This document shows, one piece after another, positions 10,791 to 21,090 of a stretch of DNA of 64,000 nt. Made by a program: the position numbers and the translations under genes. The notes beneath the pieces were generated by a model. The model worked only from the letters and a program-made list of their open reading frames with translations. It was not told where the DNA came from and did no database searches. The stretch is from Streptomonospora alba (GTDB lineage Bacteria > Actinomycetota > Actinomycetes > Streptosporangiales > Streptosporangiaceae). The stretch spans positions 1-64,000 of the forward strand of contig NZ_JROO01000003.1 in NCBI RefSeq assembly GCF_000826685.1, given 5' to 3'. Position 1 is the stretch's first letter. Each line of letters opens with the position of its first letter.

Positions 10791-12965
10791 GTGGAACAGA
10801 CCAACCACAACTTCCTCAACGGGGGAGGTCAGACCGGGATCTCCGACCGCATGCGGGACCTCCTCTCACGGGCCGCGCAGGACCAGATCTCCGAACAGAA
10901 GTCCCAAGGTGCGGTCAACGAGGAGATGCGCCAGCGCCTGGAAGGCATGGAGTGGCTGCTGCGCGAGTTCCGCGAACGCGAGTTCGCCACGCTCGCGGAG
11001 TCGGTCGCCAGCGTCCAGGCCCGGGTCGACGAGCTCTCCTCGCGCCCGCCGGAGTGGGCCGAGACCCTGGCCGAGCACATCGCCCTGGTCGGGGAACGCG
11101 TCAAGCCGCTGGCGGAGATGTCGGCGCTGCGCGCGGACATCCGCACCATCACCGGCCACCTCGACACCACGCTGACCCGGCTGCAGGAGCTGGCCGAGTC
11201 CGGCGAGCAGACCTCCGGCCGGATCGACGCGCTCACCGAGCGCGTCGAGAAGCTGGCCTCCTCCACCGAGGCGCGGTTCGGACGCATCGACGAGGCCGTG
11301 GAGGGCGTCACCGCGAACACTCAGGAGCTGCGCGACTCCCTGACGGCCCTCACCGAGCGTGTGGAGGCCCAGCACGACACCGCCATGGGCACCGCCGCCG
11401 AGCGCCACGAGGCCGTCACAACGGCCCTCACCGAGGGCCGCGAGGCGCTTTCCGCAGCCATCGAACAGGGCCGCACCTCCGTCGAGCAGGCCGTGTCCGA
11501 AGGCCGCGAGCACCTGGTGACCTCCATCGGCGAAAGCCACGACACCCTCGAATCCACCCTGCGCGAGCAGCACACGCAGCTCAGCGACAAGCTCGACACC
11601 ACCGCCGAGTCGCTGCGCGGCGCCACCGAGCAGAGTCGTGACGCCGTCACCGGCGCGGTCTCCGAGGGCGTCGACCGCCTCGACGCGCAGTCCCAGGAGC
11701 GCCACACCGCCCTGACCGAGGGCATCGAGCGGCTCGGCACCACCGCCGAGGAGCACCACGGCAGCCTTCGCGAGGGCATCGAGCGGCTGGACGGGCGCAC
11801 CGCCGAGAACCACACCGAGGTCACCGCCCAGCTGACCGAGAGCGTCGCGCGGCTGAGCAACCAGGCCGAGGAGAACCAGGCCGAGGCCACCGCCGCGGTC
11901 GCCGACGCCAACAACGCGGTCACCAAGCTCGCCGAGTCCACCGAGGAGCGCCTCGGCGACCTGCGCACCCACGTCCGCGACCGGCTCGCCGAACTGCACG
12001 AGCAGCTGGAGCTGCACCGCTCCGAACTGCGCGAGCGCGACGACCAGCAGCGCGCCGAGCTCGCCGGCAAGCTCGACGAGACCGCACAGGGCCTGCGCGC
12101 CAAGACCGAGGAGGACCTGGCCGCCACCACCGCTGCGCTGGCCGAGCTTCGCGGCACGGTGGAGGAGCGCACGACCGAGCTGCGCGAGTCCGTCGACACG
12201 CGCATCGGCGAGCTGCGCGAGGCCGTGGACGAGCGCATGGAGGCGCTGCGGCAGCAGGGCGACGAGCGCCACGGCACGCTCGCCTCGGCCGTCGAGGAGC
12301 AGCGCGCCGCCGTCGACGCCCGCCTGGAGCAGGCCCGCGAGGAGCTGGCCGGCAAGGTCGACCGCCACTTGGAATCCGTCAACAGCAAGTTCGAGCACGG
12401 TCTCGGCCGCCTGACCGACCGCTTCGACACCTTCGAAGGGCACTTCGACGGCAGCTTCGAGGGCGTCGAGGGCAAGATCGACGGGGTCAGCGGGCGCCTC
12501 GACGGCATCGAGGGCCGCGTCACCGGGGTCGAGGGCCAGTTCGAGGGCGTCAACGGCCACATCGGCGGAGTCGACGGCCGCCTGGAGGCCGTGGACGACC
12601 GCCTTGAGGCCCTCAACCAGCGCCTGGCCCAGCTTCCGGCCACGCTGGAGGTCAGCGAGGTGCACCGCCGCCTCACCGAGCTGCTCGACCGCCCGGTCAT
12701 CGACCCCACCGAGAAGCTGGACAGCCTGGACGGGCGCCTCAAGGAGGGCATCGACCCGCTGCTGCGCGAGGTCCAGGCCCGCCCGGACCGCCACGAGTTC
12801 GACGAGGCGATCACCGAGGCCGTCGAGACCTCGCACGACGACATCACCAAGCGCCTGGCCGCCCTTGAGGAGACCATGCTCGCCCTTGCCGAGGCCCTCC
12901 TGCGCCCCGGCCGCGACGGCAAGAAGAAGCGCCGCCAGGACGATGACGACGAGGACGACGACTAG
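10791..12965 (+). CDS. Large coiled-coil protein of unknown function
   Basis: A 724-residue, highly charged protein with no catalytic domain and no membrane helix or signal peptide. Almost the whole chain is heptad-like with many E, R, Q, A and L residues and repeats such as ERHTALTEGIERLGTTAEEH. It resembles apolipoprotein or myosin-type annotations only through its coiled coil. Residues 556-611 are eight glycine-rich heptads. The tail has a KKKRR patch followed by an Asp/Glu run (DDDDEDDD). The start is GTG 10791 with AAGGAG ten bases upstream. It is a single gene, convergent with tsaD. A structural or cytoskeletal scaffold (compare FilP or Scy in Streptomyces) is possible but unproven. Confidence 0.8.
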   Translation: MEQTNHNFLNGGGQTGISDRMRDLLSRAAQDQISEQKSQGAVNEEMRQRLEGMEWLLREFREREFATLAESVASVQARVDELSSRPPEWAETLAEHIALVGERVKPLAEMSALRADIRTITGHLDTTLTRLQELAESGEQTSGRIDALTERVEKLASSTEARFGRIDEAVEGVTANTQELRDSLTALTERVEAQHDTAMGTAAERHEAVTTALTEGREALSAAIEQGRTSVEQAVSEGREHLVTSIGESHDTLESTLREQHTQLSDKLDTTAESLRGATEQSRDAVTGAVSEGVDRLDAQSQERHTALTEGIERLGTTAEEHHGSLREGIERLDGRTAENHTEVTAQLTESVARLSNQAEENQAEATAAVADANNAVTKLAESTEERLGDLRTHVRDRLAELHEQLELHRSELRERDDQQRAELAGKLDETAQGLRAKTEEDLAATTAALAELRGTVEERTTELRESVDTRIGELREAVDERMEALRQQGDERHGTLASAVEEQRAAVDARLEQAREELAGKVDRHLESVNSKFEHGLGRLTDRFDTFEGHFDGSFEGVEGKIDGVSGRLDGIEGRVTGVEGQFEGVNGHIGGVDGRLEAVDDRLEALNQRLAQLPATLEVSEVHRRLTELLDRPVIDPTEKLDSLDGRLKEGIDPLLREVQARPDRHEFDEAITEAVETSHDDITKRLAALEETMLALAEALLRPGRDGKKKRRQDDDDEDDD
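12456..12623 (+). repeat. Eight glycine-rich heptads in the coiled-coil protein
   Basis: The encoded units FEGVEGK, IDGVSGR, LDGIEGR, VTGVEGQ, FEGVNGH, IGGVDGR, LEAVDDR and LEALNQR share the pattern hydrophobic-x-G-hydrophobic-x-G-polar. The DNA is diverged, so this is an old protein repeat and not a recent duplication. Confidence 0.85.
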
Positions 12966-12997
12966 TCCCTAGAGCCGCACCCGCCGAGCTGTGGAAG

Positions 12998-13034
12998 GGG
13001 CGGGGCGAGGACCGTACCGGTTCTCGCCCCGCCC
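12998..13034. terminator. Bidirectional terminator hairpin
   Basis: Perfect 12-bp arms GGGCGGGGCGAG (12998-13009) and its complement (13023-13034), with further pairing inside the loop. It lies between the convergent coiled-coil gene and tsaD, closest to the former. Confidence 0.7.
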
Positions 13035-13229
13035 TGAGTGTGAGCGCAGCGGTGGCGCCCAGCCCGCGTGGGGGCACCGCCCCGGACGGAAGCGAAGGAA
13101 CCCTCGCGGCGGCGACCCGGGCCCCGCCGGGCCGAAGCCCTTCCGTCGCGCGGTCCGGGGCGCGTGAGCTCCCCGGACACCCCTTACCGAGGCCCCTTAC
13201 CGCACCGGCCGAATGCGGCGGGCTCCTCC

Positions 13230-14270
13230 CTATGCCGCGAGCGGGCGGTCCACCGGGAGTGAGGTGTCGGTGGCCAGTTTCAGGGTGGACGGAGGGAGGT
13301 CGGCTGCGACGACCTCGGCTCCGAGGGCGGCGATCATGGCGCCGTTGTCGGTGCACAGCCGCGGGCGGGGCACGCGCAGCGTGATGCCCGCGTCGCCGCA
13401 GCGCTCCTCCGCCAAAGCCCGCAGGCGCGAGTTGGCGGCCACGCCCCCGCTGATCACCAGGTGCTCCACGCCGTGCTCCAGGCACGCGTCGACCGCCTTG
13501 CGGGTGAGCACGTCGACCACCGCCTCCTGGAACCCGGCCGCGATGTCGGCCACCGGCAGGTCGCGCCCCTCGCGGGTGCTGTCCTCCACCCAGCGAGCGA
13601 CGGCGGTCTTGAGCCCGGAGAACGAGAAGTCGTAGGTGCCGTCCCCCCACTTGCCGCGCGGGAAGCGGATGCCCCGCGGGTTGCCCTCGCGCGCGGCCTT
13701 GTCGATGGGCGGGCCGCCGGGGTAGGGCAGGCCCAGCAGTCGCGCCACCTTGTCGTAGGCCTCGCCTGCTGCGTCGTCGACGGTGTCGCCGAGCTGCTGC
13801 ACGTCGGTGGCCAGGTCACGCACCAGCAGCAGCGAGGTGTGCCCGCCCGAGACCAGCAGGGCGATGGCGGGCTTGGGCAGCGGGCCGTGCTCCAGTTGGT
13901 CCACGGCGACGTGGCCGACCAGGTGGTTGACGCCGTAGAGCGGCTTGCCCAGCGCCATGGCGTAGGCCTTGGCCGCCGAAACGCCGACCAGCAGCGCGCC
14001 GGCCAGTCCGGGGCCGGCGGTGACCGCGAGCGCGTCGACGTCGGCGAGCGTGGCACCGGCCTTGTCCAGAGCGCGGTGCACGGTCGGGGTCATGGCCTCC
14101 AGGTGCGCCCGGCTGGCTACCTCGGGCACGACCCCGCCGAAGCGGGCGTGCTGGTCCACGCTGGAGGCGACCTCGTCGCTGAGCAGTTCGCAACCGCGCA
14201 CCAGCCCGACCCCGGTCTCGTCGCACGAGGTCTCGATCCCCAGGATCAGGGGCAGATCTGCCGCACTCAT
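13230..14270 (-). CDS. tsaD: tRNA N6-adenosine threonylcarbamoyltransferase TsaD
   Basis: A 346-residue ASKHA-fold enzyme that transfers the threonylcarbamoyl group to A37 of ANN-decoding tRNAs. It has the N-terminal [12 protein letters not shown] motif, the metal-binding HLVGH (HxxxH) motif and the nucleotide-binding [13 protein letters not shown]. The last histidine/aspartate region ([16 protein letters not shown]) is also present. The ATG at 14270 is preferred since GGAG lies eight bases upstream and it overlaps the rimI stop (TGATG); a GTG at 14273 is an alternative. It is the last gene of tsaE-tsaB-rimI-tsaD. Confidence 0.96.
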   Translation of the reverse strand: MSAADLPLILGIETSCDETGVGLVRGCELLSDEVASSVDQHARFGGVVPEVASRAHLEAMTPTVHRALDKAGATLADVDALAVTAGPGLAGALLVGVSAAKAYAMALGKPLYGVNHLVGHVAVDQLEHGPLPKPAIALLVSGGHTSLLLVRDLATDVQQLGDTVDDAAGEAYDKVARLLGLPYPGGPPIDKAAREGNPRGIRFPRGKWGDGTYDFSFSGLKTAVARWVEDSTREGRDLPVADIAAGFQEAVVDVLTRKAVDACLEHGVEHLVISGGVAANSRLRALAEERCGDAGITLRVPRPRLCTDNGAMIAALGAEVVAADLPPSTLKLATDTSLPVDRPLAA

Positions 14271-14848
14271 CACGCGTTCTCCTCGTCGTCTCCGGCCGTG
14301 TCAGCCGGATCCCCGAACTCCAGGGCCTCTCCCGGCTCGCCGCCCCCCGTGGCCGCGATCGCCGCGGCCGGCGCGGAGCAGCGCATCACGATCGCGTCCA
14401 CGCCGTCCCGGTAATAGCCGCGCTTGATCCCGACGTCGGCGAACCCGAACCTGCGGTAAAGCTCGCGAGCGCGCAGGTTGTCCGCGCGGACCTCCAGGTC
14501 CACCTCGTTCACAGCACGCGAGTACGCCTCGCTGAGCATCGTGGTCACCAGCGCGGTGGCGATCCCGCGGCCCCACCAGGCACGGTCGACGGCGATGGTC
14601 TGCACGTCGCCGTGCGGCGCGACGGCACGCAGGCCCGCGTAGGCCACGACCGGCCCCTCGCCCTCGCCGCCGACCTCGCCGCGGCACGCGACGAAGTAGT
14701 GCCGGGTGGGCTCGGCGAGCTCGGAGCACATCATGTCCTCGCTCCAGGCGTCGTCGGGGAACATGGTGCGCTCCAGCTCCATCACGGCCGGAAGGTCGAA
14801 GTCGGTCATCGGCCGTATGCGGAAGCCGCGGTTCACGTCGCCTGCCAC
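14270..14848 (-). CDS. rimI: Ribosomal protein S18-alanine N-acetyltransferase
   Basis: A 192-residue GNAT acetyltransferase. The acetyl-CoA loop is [16 protein letters not shown] and the C-terminal [21 protein letters not shown] segment is characteristic of RimI. The family acetylates the N-terminal alanine of ribosomal protein S18, and sits with tsa genes in many bacteria. The GTG at 14848 has AGAAGG seven bases upstream; GTG 14836 would give a 4-base overlap with the tsaB stop and is also possible. The C-terminus has an acidic extension ([13 protein letters not shown]). Confidence 0.92.
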   Translation of the reverse strand: MAGDVNRGFRIRPMTDFDLPAVMELERTMFPDDAWSEDMMCSELAEPTRHYFVACRGEVGGEGEGPVVAYAGLRAVAPHGDVQTIAVDRAWWGRGIATALVTTMLSEAYSRAVNEVDLEVRADNLRARELYRRFGFADVGIKRGYYRDGVDAIVMRCSAPAAAIAATGGGEPGEALEFGDPADTAGDDEENA

Positions 14849-15510
14849 TGGCGCACCTTCTTCGGCGTGCCCGGCTCGGCGGCGTCCGGGCGGCGCAGGT
14901 AGAGCGGTCGGGGTTCGTCGAGCTTCTCGCCCGCCACCAGCCGGCGCAGCGCGACCTCGCCCAGCGCCTCGGCGGTGGGGTAACGGGGCTCGGCGTCGGC
15001 GGCCTGCGGGCCGAGCACGTCGGCGTAGAGGTGGGCGCCGTGGCCGATCACCGGAAGTCCTTCGGTGTCCACGGCCGACGGGCGGTCCACCGCGATCTCA
15101 CCGGTACGCGTGCGCGCGTCGGAGTAGCGCGCCCAGAAGATCTCCTTGCGGCGGGCGTCCGTGGCGGCGATGAAGGGGGCTTCGCGGCCGGAGGCGAAGG
15201 CGATCGCGTCCAGCGTCGGGACCCCGTGGCAGGCGATGCCCAATGCCTCGGCCAGGGCGTGGGCGGTGGACAGGCCCACGCGCAGGCCGGTGTAGGGGCC
15301 GGGGCCGATCCCCACGGCGATGTGCGTGAGGTCGCTGAAGGCGGCGCCGGCTTGGGCCAGGCTCTCGCCGATCTGCGGGCTGAGCAGCTCGCCGTGGTGG
15401 CGGGCGTCCACGGTGGAGGCGGCGGCCCGCACACGCACGCCGTCGTCGCGGGCTTCGCAGACGGCGCTGGTGATGGCCGGGGTCGCGGTGTCGAAAGCCA
15501 GGAGGAGCAC
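14833..15510 (-). CDS. tsaB: tRNA t6A biosynthesis dimerisation protein TsaB
   Basis: A 225-residue, TsaD-like protein that lacks the metal site and binds TsaD and TsaE in the t6A complex. The N-terminus LLLAFDTATPAITSAVCE and the segment AVGIGPGPYTGLRVGLSTAH are diagnostic. The start is GTG 15510. Its stop overlaps the preferred rimI start by 16 bases, and 11 bases separate it from tsaE, so the genes are probably co-transcribed. Confidence 0.95.
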   Translation of the reverse strand: MLLLAFDTATPAITSAVCEARDDGVRVRAAASTVDARHHGELLSPQIGESLAQAGAAFSDLTHIAVGIGPGPYTGLRVGLSTAHALAEALGIACHGVPTLDAIAFASGREAPFIAATDARRKEIFWARYSDARTRTGEIAVDRPSAVDTEGLPVIGHGAHLYADVLGPQAADAEPRYPTAEALGEVALRRLVAGEKLDEPRPLYLRRPDAAEPGTPKKVRQWQAT

Positions 15511-15521
15511 GATCGTTCAGC

Positions 15522-16043
15522 CTATTCCGCATCCAGGGCGAGGTGGGACCAGCGCACGCCGATGCCCGTCAGAGTGACACGGCGGGTGTCGTCGGGGTGG
15601 CGGGCGATGGTGATCTCCAGCCGCTCGTCGGTGAGGTGCTCGGCGATTCCCTCGCCCCATTCGACGGCGGTCACCGAATCCTCCATCGCGGAGTCGAGGT
15701 CGAGGTCGTCGAGTTCCTCTACGCCGCCGAGGCGGTAGGCGTCGGCGTGCACGAGCGCGGGACCGCCGGTCTCCGAGGGGTGCACCCGCGCGATGACGAA
15801 CGTCGGCGAGGTGATGGGACCGCGGACGCCCAGTCCTTCGCCGATGCCCTGAGTCAGGGTCGTCTTGCCGGCGCCCAGCGGTCCGCTGAGGACCAGCAGG
15901 TCGCCGGGGCGCAGCAGGCCGGCGATGCGGCGGCCGAGGGCACGCATCGCGGAGTCGGTCTCAGCGGTGACGAACACGGTGTTCGCGCGGGTGCCGGGTG
16001 CGGCGCCGGAGTCGGATCCGGCGGTCGGGGTCGTCTCGGTCAT
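15522..16043 (-). CDS. tsaE: tRNA t6A biosynthesis ATPase TsaE
   Basis: A 173-residue P-loop ATPase needed for turnover of the TsaB-TsaD complex. Walker A is GPLGAGKTTLTQG, followed by the SPTFVIARVH strand and the Walker B-like VHADAYRLGG. The ATG at 16043 gives about 30 residues ahead of the conserved core; the frame stays open upstream to 16322 but without similarity. First gene of the tsaE-tsaB-rimI-tsaD run, 130 bases after alr. Confidence 0.94.
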   Translation of the reverse strand: MTETTPTAGSDSGAAPGTRANTVFVTAETDSAMRALGRRIAGLLRPGDLLVLSGPLGAGKTTLTQGIGEGLGVRGPITSPTFVIARVHPSETGGPALVHADAYRLGGVEELDDLDLDSAMEDSVTAVEWGEGIAEHLTDERLEITIARHPDDTRRVTLTGIGVRWSHLALDAE

Positions 16044-16173
16044 AGGCTCGCAGCACTGTCTCGATCTGATGCGGCGGTGGATCCGTCCACATGAACCAGG
16101 GTAGGCGGGCCCCGCCACCGGCTCGGACGCCGGCGGAGGCGCCCGGGCCCCGGGCCGCGGTTCCCGCCGGGTG

Positions 16174-17298
16174 TCAGCCGGTGCCGCCGTAGACGCGCGG
16201 GACGCGCGCGGAGATGCGGGTGACGATCTCGTAGGGGATGGTCCCCAGCATGTCGGCCCAGTCCTGGGCGGTGGGCTCGCCCGAGTCGCCGGGGCCGAAC
16301 AGCACCGCCTCGGGTTCGGCACCGAGGGTGTCGTCGCCGAGGTCGACCATGAACTGGTCCATGCACACGGTGCCGGAGATCGTGCGGCGCCTTCCGCCGA
16401 CCTGGACCGGTCCTGTGTTGGTGGCGTGGCGGGGCACGCCGTCGCCGTAGCCGAGCGGGATCAGCGCCAGGTTGGCCGGGCGGTCGGTGGTGTAGCGGTG
16501 TCCGTAGGAGACACCGCTTCCGGCGGGCACCCGCTTGACCAGGGCGACGGCGGTGCGCAGGGTCATGGCCGGGCGCAGGCCGGTGTCGGCCAGGCCGGGG
16601 ATGGGGCTCAGTCCGTAGCTTGCGATCCCCGGGCGCACCAGGTCGAAGTGGGCCTCGGGCAGGGTGAGGGTGGCCGCGGAGTTGGCCAGGTGGCGCACCT
16701 CGGGCTCCAGCCCGGCCTTGCCGGCGATCTCCAGCGCCTCGTGGAAGGCGGAGGTCTGGGCGGCGATGGAGGGGTGGCCGGGCTCGTCGGCGCAGGCGAA
16801 GTGCGAGAACAGCCCGGTCACGCGGATCAGCCCGTCGGCCTCGGCGCGCGCGGCGGCGGCGACGGTCTCGGGCCACTGGTCGGCGGTGAGGCCGCCGCGG
16901 TTGAGTCCGGTGTCGGCCTTGAGGTGCACACGCGCGCGGCGCCCCGTCTCGCGGGCCGCACCGGCGATGTCGCCGATCAGGGACGGCGTGCTGACGCCCA
17001 GGTCGATGTCGGCGGACACCGCCTGGGCCACGGGCGCGCGAGGCGGCAGGATCCAGGCGACGAGGGGGCAGGTGATGCCGGCGCCGCGCAGCTCCAACGC
17101 CTCCTCGATGAAGGCGGTGCCCAGCCACTGGGCGCCTCCGGCCAGCATGGCGCGGGCGGCGGGCAGCATGCCGTGGCCGTAGCCGTCGGCCTTGACCACG
17201 CCCATGACCGCTGCGCCGGGTGCGCGCCGTGCGAGCACGGCGGTGTTCTCACTGATCGCGCTCAGGTCGATGCGGGCTTCAGCGAACGAGGGCGGCAT
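16174..17298 (-). CDS. alr: Alanine racemase
   Basis: A 374-residue PLP enzyme that interconverts L- and D-alanine for peptidoglycan. The PLP lysine is in GVVKADGYGHGM near the N-terminus, and the second catalytic base, a tyrosine, is in SGVSYGHRYTTDRP in the C-terminal domain. I chose ATG 17298, which leaves a short N-terminus like those of homologues; an in-frame ATG at 17340 adds an Arg/Ala-rich stretch. Neither has a strong ribosome site. The alr-tsaE-tsaB-rimI-tsaD order is common in actinomycetes. Confidence 0.94.
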   Translation of the reverse strand: MPPSFAEARIDLSAISENTAVLARRAPGAAVMGVVKADGYGHGMLPAARAMLAGGAQWLGTAFIEEALELRGAGITCPLVAWILPPRAPVAQAVSADIDLGVSTPSLIGDIAGAARETGRRARVHLKADTGLNRGGLTADQWPETVAAAARAEADGLIRVTGLFSHFACADEPGHPSIAAQTSAFHEALEIAGKAGLEPEVRHLANSAATLTLPEAHFDLVRPGIASYGLSPIPGLADTGLRPAMTLRTAVALVKRVPAGSGVSYGHRYTTDRPANLALIPLGYGDGVPRHATNTGPVQVGGRRRTISGTVCMDQFMVDLGDDTLGAEPEAVLFGPGDSGEPTAQDWADMLGTIPYEIVTRISARVPRVYGGTG

Positions 17299-17361
17299 GG
17301 CATCAAGTCTGGCACGGGCGCGAGCCCGCGCGGCGCGCATCGGTGCAGCGCGCCGCGCGGG

Positions 17362-17826
17362 CTACTCCGCGCCTTCGGTGGTGTCCTTGTCGGGGGTGCC
17401 CTCCTCGGCGAGGCGCTTGAGGCGCGGCAGCGTCTGCTCGATGCCGCGGGCGTTGCGGGCCGGGTAGCCGATCAGCATGTAGAAGGCCGACATCCGCGTG
17501 TAGTCGAAGGTCTCGGTGACCCGGGTGGTGCCGTCGTCCACGGGCTCCAGCCGCCAGCGCCAGATGTGGGGGCCGATGTGGCTCCAGGCGATCAGCCGGT
17601 TCTCCTCGTACTCCACGACCCGGTTGGAGGTGCTGTAGGGCAGGCCCATGCGCATGTCCATGCCGAAGCGCGAGCCCGGACCCAGGCGCTCGGCGTCGCC
17701 GCGGGCCTGCTGGACGGTGCCGGAGCCGTCGAACTCGTGGTGGCGGCGGGGGTCGCTGATGATGCGGAAGATGCGCTCGGCGGGAGCGTCGATCACCACG
17801 CTGCGCGATACCTGGTGTTTGGCCAT
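17362..17826 (-). CDS. SRPBCC family protein
   Basis: A 154-residue START/Bet v1-fold protein (polyketide cyclase/dehydrase or lipid transport annotations). It begins KHQVSRSVVIDAPAERIFRI, the usual first strand and helix, and contains PHIWRWRLEPVDDGTTRVTE in the C-terminal half. The fold holds hydrophobic ligands in a cavity; no ligand can be named. It ends 63 bases before the alr start and could be co-transcribed with it. Confidence 0.75.
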   Translation of the reverse strand: MAKHQVSRSVVIDAPAERIFRIISDPRRHHEFDGSGTVQQARGDAERLGPGSRFGMDMRMGLPYSTSNRVVEYEENRLIAWSHIGPHIWRWRLEPVDDGTTRVTETFDYTRMSAFYMLIGYPARNARGIEQTLPRLKRLAEEGTPDKDTTEGAE

Positions 17827-17888
17827 GCCCGCATCCTCTCAGCCGCCGCGGCGAGGGCCCCGCCGGGAACCCCCGCCCCTCGCCACGG

Positions 17889-17918
17889 GCACGCCTGTGC
17901 GGTGACCGCAGGGCGTGC
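17889..17918 (-). terminator. Hairpin at the end of mutT1
   Basis: Two stacked stems, GCACGCC/GGCGTGC and TGCGG/CCGCA, with small internal loops. The outer arm begins at the last base of the mutT1 stop. No U-tract. Confidence 0.4.
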
Positions 17919-18892
17919 TAAACGCGCGCGGAGTGGCGCTCCATCGCTGCCAGGCGGCCGTCGGCACAGGACAGGTGCAGCACCCAGAAGGCGCCCTTGC
18001 GCAGCGACAGCTGCTGCGGGACGGGGGCGTCCAGGCGGCCCAGGGCGGCGCGCACCAGGCCCGAGACCAGTTCGCCGTGCGTGCACACGGCGGTGGGCAC
18101 GCCCTCGTCGATCAGCGCGTCCAGGGCCGCCCGCGCCGCTTCGGCGTCGACCGTGGTCCCGGCCTGCGCGGAGTCGGCGGTGAAGGCCCGCTCGGTGCGC
18201 ATGGGGGCGCAGTTGGCCGCCGAGTAGGGGGTCATGGTCTCGACGCAGCGTGCCGCCTCCGAGCTGACCACACGCAAGGTGCCCAGGGCGGGCAGCACAC
18301 GGGCGAGCGCGTCGGCGTCGCCGCGGCCCTCCGCGTCGAGCGGCCGCAGCAGGTCGTCGCCGTCCCGACCGCCCTTGGACCCGGCCGAGGCGTGGCGCAG
18401 CAGGACCAGCGGGACGGTCTCGGCGGGCCCGGCGGCGAACTCGTCCAGCACCTCGGCGTCGCTGCCGTAGGTGAGGCGGTCGCGCGCCCGGTCCACGGGA
18501 AGCCACTCCAGCGCGTCGACCTCGTCGCCGGGCTCGAAGCGGGACTCCCCCCGGGCCGTGGCGGCCCACCACTCGACCTGTTTGGGCCAGCCGTCCTTGA
18601 GATAGCGCTGCGGCGGCAGCCGGCGGCCGAGGACGGGCAGCAGGCCGGTCTCCTCCGCTGTCTCGCGCACGGCGGCGCCGAGCACGTGCTCGCGGTTCTT
18701 GACCTTGCCCTTGGGCAGGGTCCAGTCGGCGCGCTCGGGCCGGTGCACCAGCGCGACCTCGCGCGCGCCGGGCCCGCCGCGCCACAGCACGGCGCCGGCG
18801 GCGCGAATGGGCTCCAGGTACCCGCCCGGCGGAATTCCGCGCTCCGGGGCGGTGTCGGCGGCGCTGCCGGGGACGCGGGGGCGGTCAGACAT
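17918..18892 (-). CDS. mutT1: Nudix hydrolase fused to histidine phosphatase, MutT1-like
   Basis: A 324-residue two-domain protein. The Nudix box [20 protein letters not shown] (about residues 63-82) is followed by a histidine phosphatase domain with [13 protein letters not shown] and the late [11 protein letters not shown]. The same fusion in mycobacterial MutT1 hydrolyses 8-oxo-dGTP and related nucleotides and diadenosine polyphosphates. The ATG at 18892 overlaps the ppk stop by eight bases (ATGTCTGA), which fixes the start and argues for translational coupling. The ppk-mutT1 pairing is also found in M. tuberculosis. Confidence 0.9.
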   Translation of the reverse strand: MSDRPRVPGSAADTAPERGIPPGGYLEPIRAAGAVLWRGGPGAREVALVHRPERADWTLPKGKVKNREHVLGAAVRETAEETGLLPVLGRRLPPQRYLKDGWPKQVEWWAATARGESRFEPGDEVDALEWLPVDRARDRLTYGSDAEVLDEFAAGPAETVPLVLLRHASAGSKGGRDGDDLLRPLDAEGRGDADALARVLPALGTLRVVSSEAARCVETMTPYSAANCAPMRTERAFTADSAQAGTTVDAEAARAALDALIDEGVPTAVCTHGELVSGLVRAALGRLDAPVPQQLSLRKGAFWVLHLSCADGRLAAMERHSARV

Positions 18893-20987
18893 CGACGGCC
18901 CGCATGCGGCGGTCGCCGCGCAGCGCACTCTGCAGTTCCAGGAGCCGCTTCCCCGTGTCGCCGCGGACGACGCGGTGCCAGTCGCCGTCGGGCTCCATAC
19001 GCCACGAGGCGGTGGCGTCGGCCATGGCCAGGTCCATCAGCTCGACCAGGCGAGCGCGCTGGGCGGGGTCGTCGATCCTGACCAGGGCCTCGACCCGCCG
19101 GTCCAGGTTGCGCGGCATGAGGTCGGCGCTGCCCATCCACACCTGCGGCCGCCCTCCGTTCTCGAACACGAAGATCCTGGAGTGCTCCAGGAACCGTCCG
19201 AGGATACTGCGCACCCGGATCGTCTCGGACAGCCCCTCCAGTCCGGGCCGCAGGACGCAGCTGCCGCGCACCCACAGGTCGACGGGCACTCCCGCACGCG
19301 AGGCCTCGTAGAGGGCGTCGACGATCTCCTCGTCGACCAGCGAGTTGACCTTGATGCGGATGCGGGCCGGCTCGCCGCGCGCGTGGGCCGACATCTCCTG
19401 TGCGATGCGCTGCATCAGGCCGCTGCGCAGGCCCGAAGGCGCCACGAGCAGCCGGCGGTACTCGGACTTCCGGGAGAAGCCGGTGAGGTGGTTGAAGAGG
19501 TCGCTGAGATCCTCGCCGACTTCGGGGGCGGCGCTGAACAGCCCGAAGTCCTCATACACGCGGGCGGTGCCGGGGTTGTAGTTGCCCGTACCGACGTGGC
19601 AGTACCGGCGCACTGTGCCGTCGTCGTCCTCGCGCACGACCAGGGCGAGCTTGCAGTGGGTCTTCAGGCCGACGACGCCGTAGACGACGTGGCAGCCGGC
19701 CTCTTCGAGCTTGCGCGCCCACAGGATGTTGTTGTGCTCGTCGAAGCGCGCCTTGATCTCGACCAGGACGACGACCTCCTTGCCGGCGCGCGCGGCGTCG
19801 ATGAGGGACTCCACGATCGGGGAGTCGCCGCTGGTGCGGTAGAGGGTCTGCTTGATCGCGACGACTCTGGGGTCGGCGGCGGCCAGGGCGAGGAAGCGCT
19901 CGGTCGTGGTGGTGAACGACTCGTAGGGGTGGTGGACCAGCAGCTCCCCGCTTCCGACGGCGTCGAAGAAGCCCTCCTGGGCCAGGGCGTCGGGCTCGGC
20001 GGGTACCACCGGGGAGAAGCGCAGGTCCGGGCGCGGCAGGTCGGCGATCTGGTCGAGCCCCGCGAGGTTGAGCGGCCCGGGCACCCGGTAGATCTCGCGC
20101 TCCTCGGCGCCCAGCTCGCGGCGCAGGATGTCCAGGACGTCCTCGGAGATGGTCTCCTCGACCTCCAGCCGCACGAGCGGGCCGAAGCGGCGCCGCCGCA
20201 ACTCGTTCTCCAGCGACTGCACGAGGTCGTCGGTCTCGTCCTCGTCGAGTTCGAGGTCGGCGTTGCGGGTGACCCGGAAGGCGTGGTGCTCCAGCACCTC
20301 CATCCCCTCGAACAGCACCGGCAGGTGAACGGCGACGACGTCCTCGGTGGGCACGAAGCGGTCGCCGCCCAGGTCGACGAACCGGGTCATGGCCGCGGGC
20401 ATTTTGACGCGGGCGAACATCGTCCGACCGGTCTGCGGGTCGCGGACGGTGACGGCCAGGTTGAGCGAGCGGCCCGAGATGTAGGGGAAGGGGTGCGCGG
20501 GGTCGACCGCGAAGGGCGTGAGCAGCGGGTAGATCGAGCCGTGGAAGAGGACGCGCATGCGCTCCCGCTCGTCGGCGTCGAGGTCCTCCCAGCGCACGAG
20601 GCGGATGCCGGCCTCGGCCAGGGCGGGGGCGACCGAGTCGTGCAGGCAGCGCGCCTGGCGCAGCATCAGTTCTCGTGAGACGTCGGAAATGCGCCGCAGC
20701 AGCTCGTCGGGGTGGTGGCGGGTGGCCGAGGTGACGGCTACGCCGGTGGCCAGTCGCCGCTTGAGCCCGGCGACGCGGACCATGAAGAACTCGTCGAGGT
20801 TGCCGGCGAAGATGGACAGGTAGCGGGCGCGTTCCAGCAGCGGTGTGTCGGCGTCCTCGGCGAGCTCCAGGACCCGCTGGTTGAACCGCAGCCAGCCCAC
20901 TTCGCGGTCGAGGAAGCGATCGGCGGGGAGATCGGCGTTTCGTCCCGTATCAACCGGTTCTGCAGTCACCGGGGCAGGTTCTCCCAT
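18885..20987 (-). CDS. ppk: Polyphosphate kinase 1
   Basis: A 700-residue RNA degradosome-type polyphosphate kinase that makes inorganic polyphosphate from ATP, reversibly. The N-terminal domain ([20 protein letters not shown]) is standard. The autophosphorylated histidine is in [14 protein letters not shown] and the second histidine in [20 protein letters not shown]. The start is taken as ATG 20987; a GTG at 20966 with GGGAG upstream is an alternative. Polyphosphate is a stress and phosphate reserve, in keeping with other stress genes nearby, but that link is only thematic. Confidence 0.95.
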   Translation of the reverse strand: MGEPAPVTAEPVDTGRNADLPADRFLDREVGWLRFNQRVLELAEDADTPLLERARYLSIFAGNLDEFFMVRVAGLKRRLATGVAVTSATRHHPDELLRRISDVSRELMLRQARCLHDSVAPALAEAGIRLVRWEDLDADERERMRVLFHGSIYPLLTPFAVDPAHPFPYISGRSLNLAVTVRDPQTGRTMFARVKMPAAMTRFVDLGGDRFVPTEDVVAVHLPVLFEGMEVLEHHAFRVTRNADLELDEDETDDLVQSLENELRRRRFGPLVRLEVEETISEDVLDILRRELGAEEREIYRVPGPLNLAGLDQIADLPRPDLRFSPVVPAEPDALAQEGFFDAVGSGELLVHHPYESFTTTTERFLALAAADPRVVAIKQTLYRTSGDSPIVESLIDAARAGKEVVVLVEIKARFDEHNNILWARKLEEAGCHVVYGVVGLKTHCKLALVVREDDDGTVRRYCHVGTGNYNPGTARVYEDFGLFSAAPEVGEDLSDLFNHLTGFSRKSEYRRLLVAPSGLRSGLMQRIAQEMSAHARGEPARIRIKVNSLVDEEIVDALYEASRAGVPVDLWVRGSCVLRPGLEGLSETIRVRSILGRFLEHSRIFVFENGGRPQVWMGSADLMPRNLDRRVEALVRIDDPAQRARLVELMDLAMADATASWRMEPDGDWHRVVRGDTGKRLLELQSALRGDRRMRAVDV

Positions 20988-21090
20988 TTCGCTGAACGGG
21001 AGGGGACGCCGCGGTTTCCGCGCGGTGACACCGGCCGGGGCGGAAGCCCCACGGCACGGATCCGCCCGGTCGCCCGGGCCGCGGGCCCGG

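Noticed and set aside
10866..12836. A 656-codon minus-strand open frame opposite the coiled-coil gene
   Set aside because: The plus-strand gene has a good ribosome site and heptad pattern; the antisense product is low complexity without motifs.
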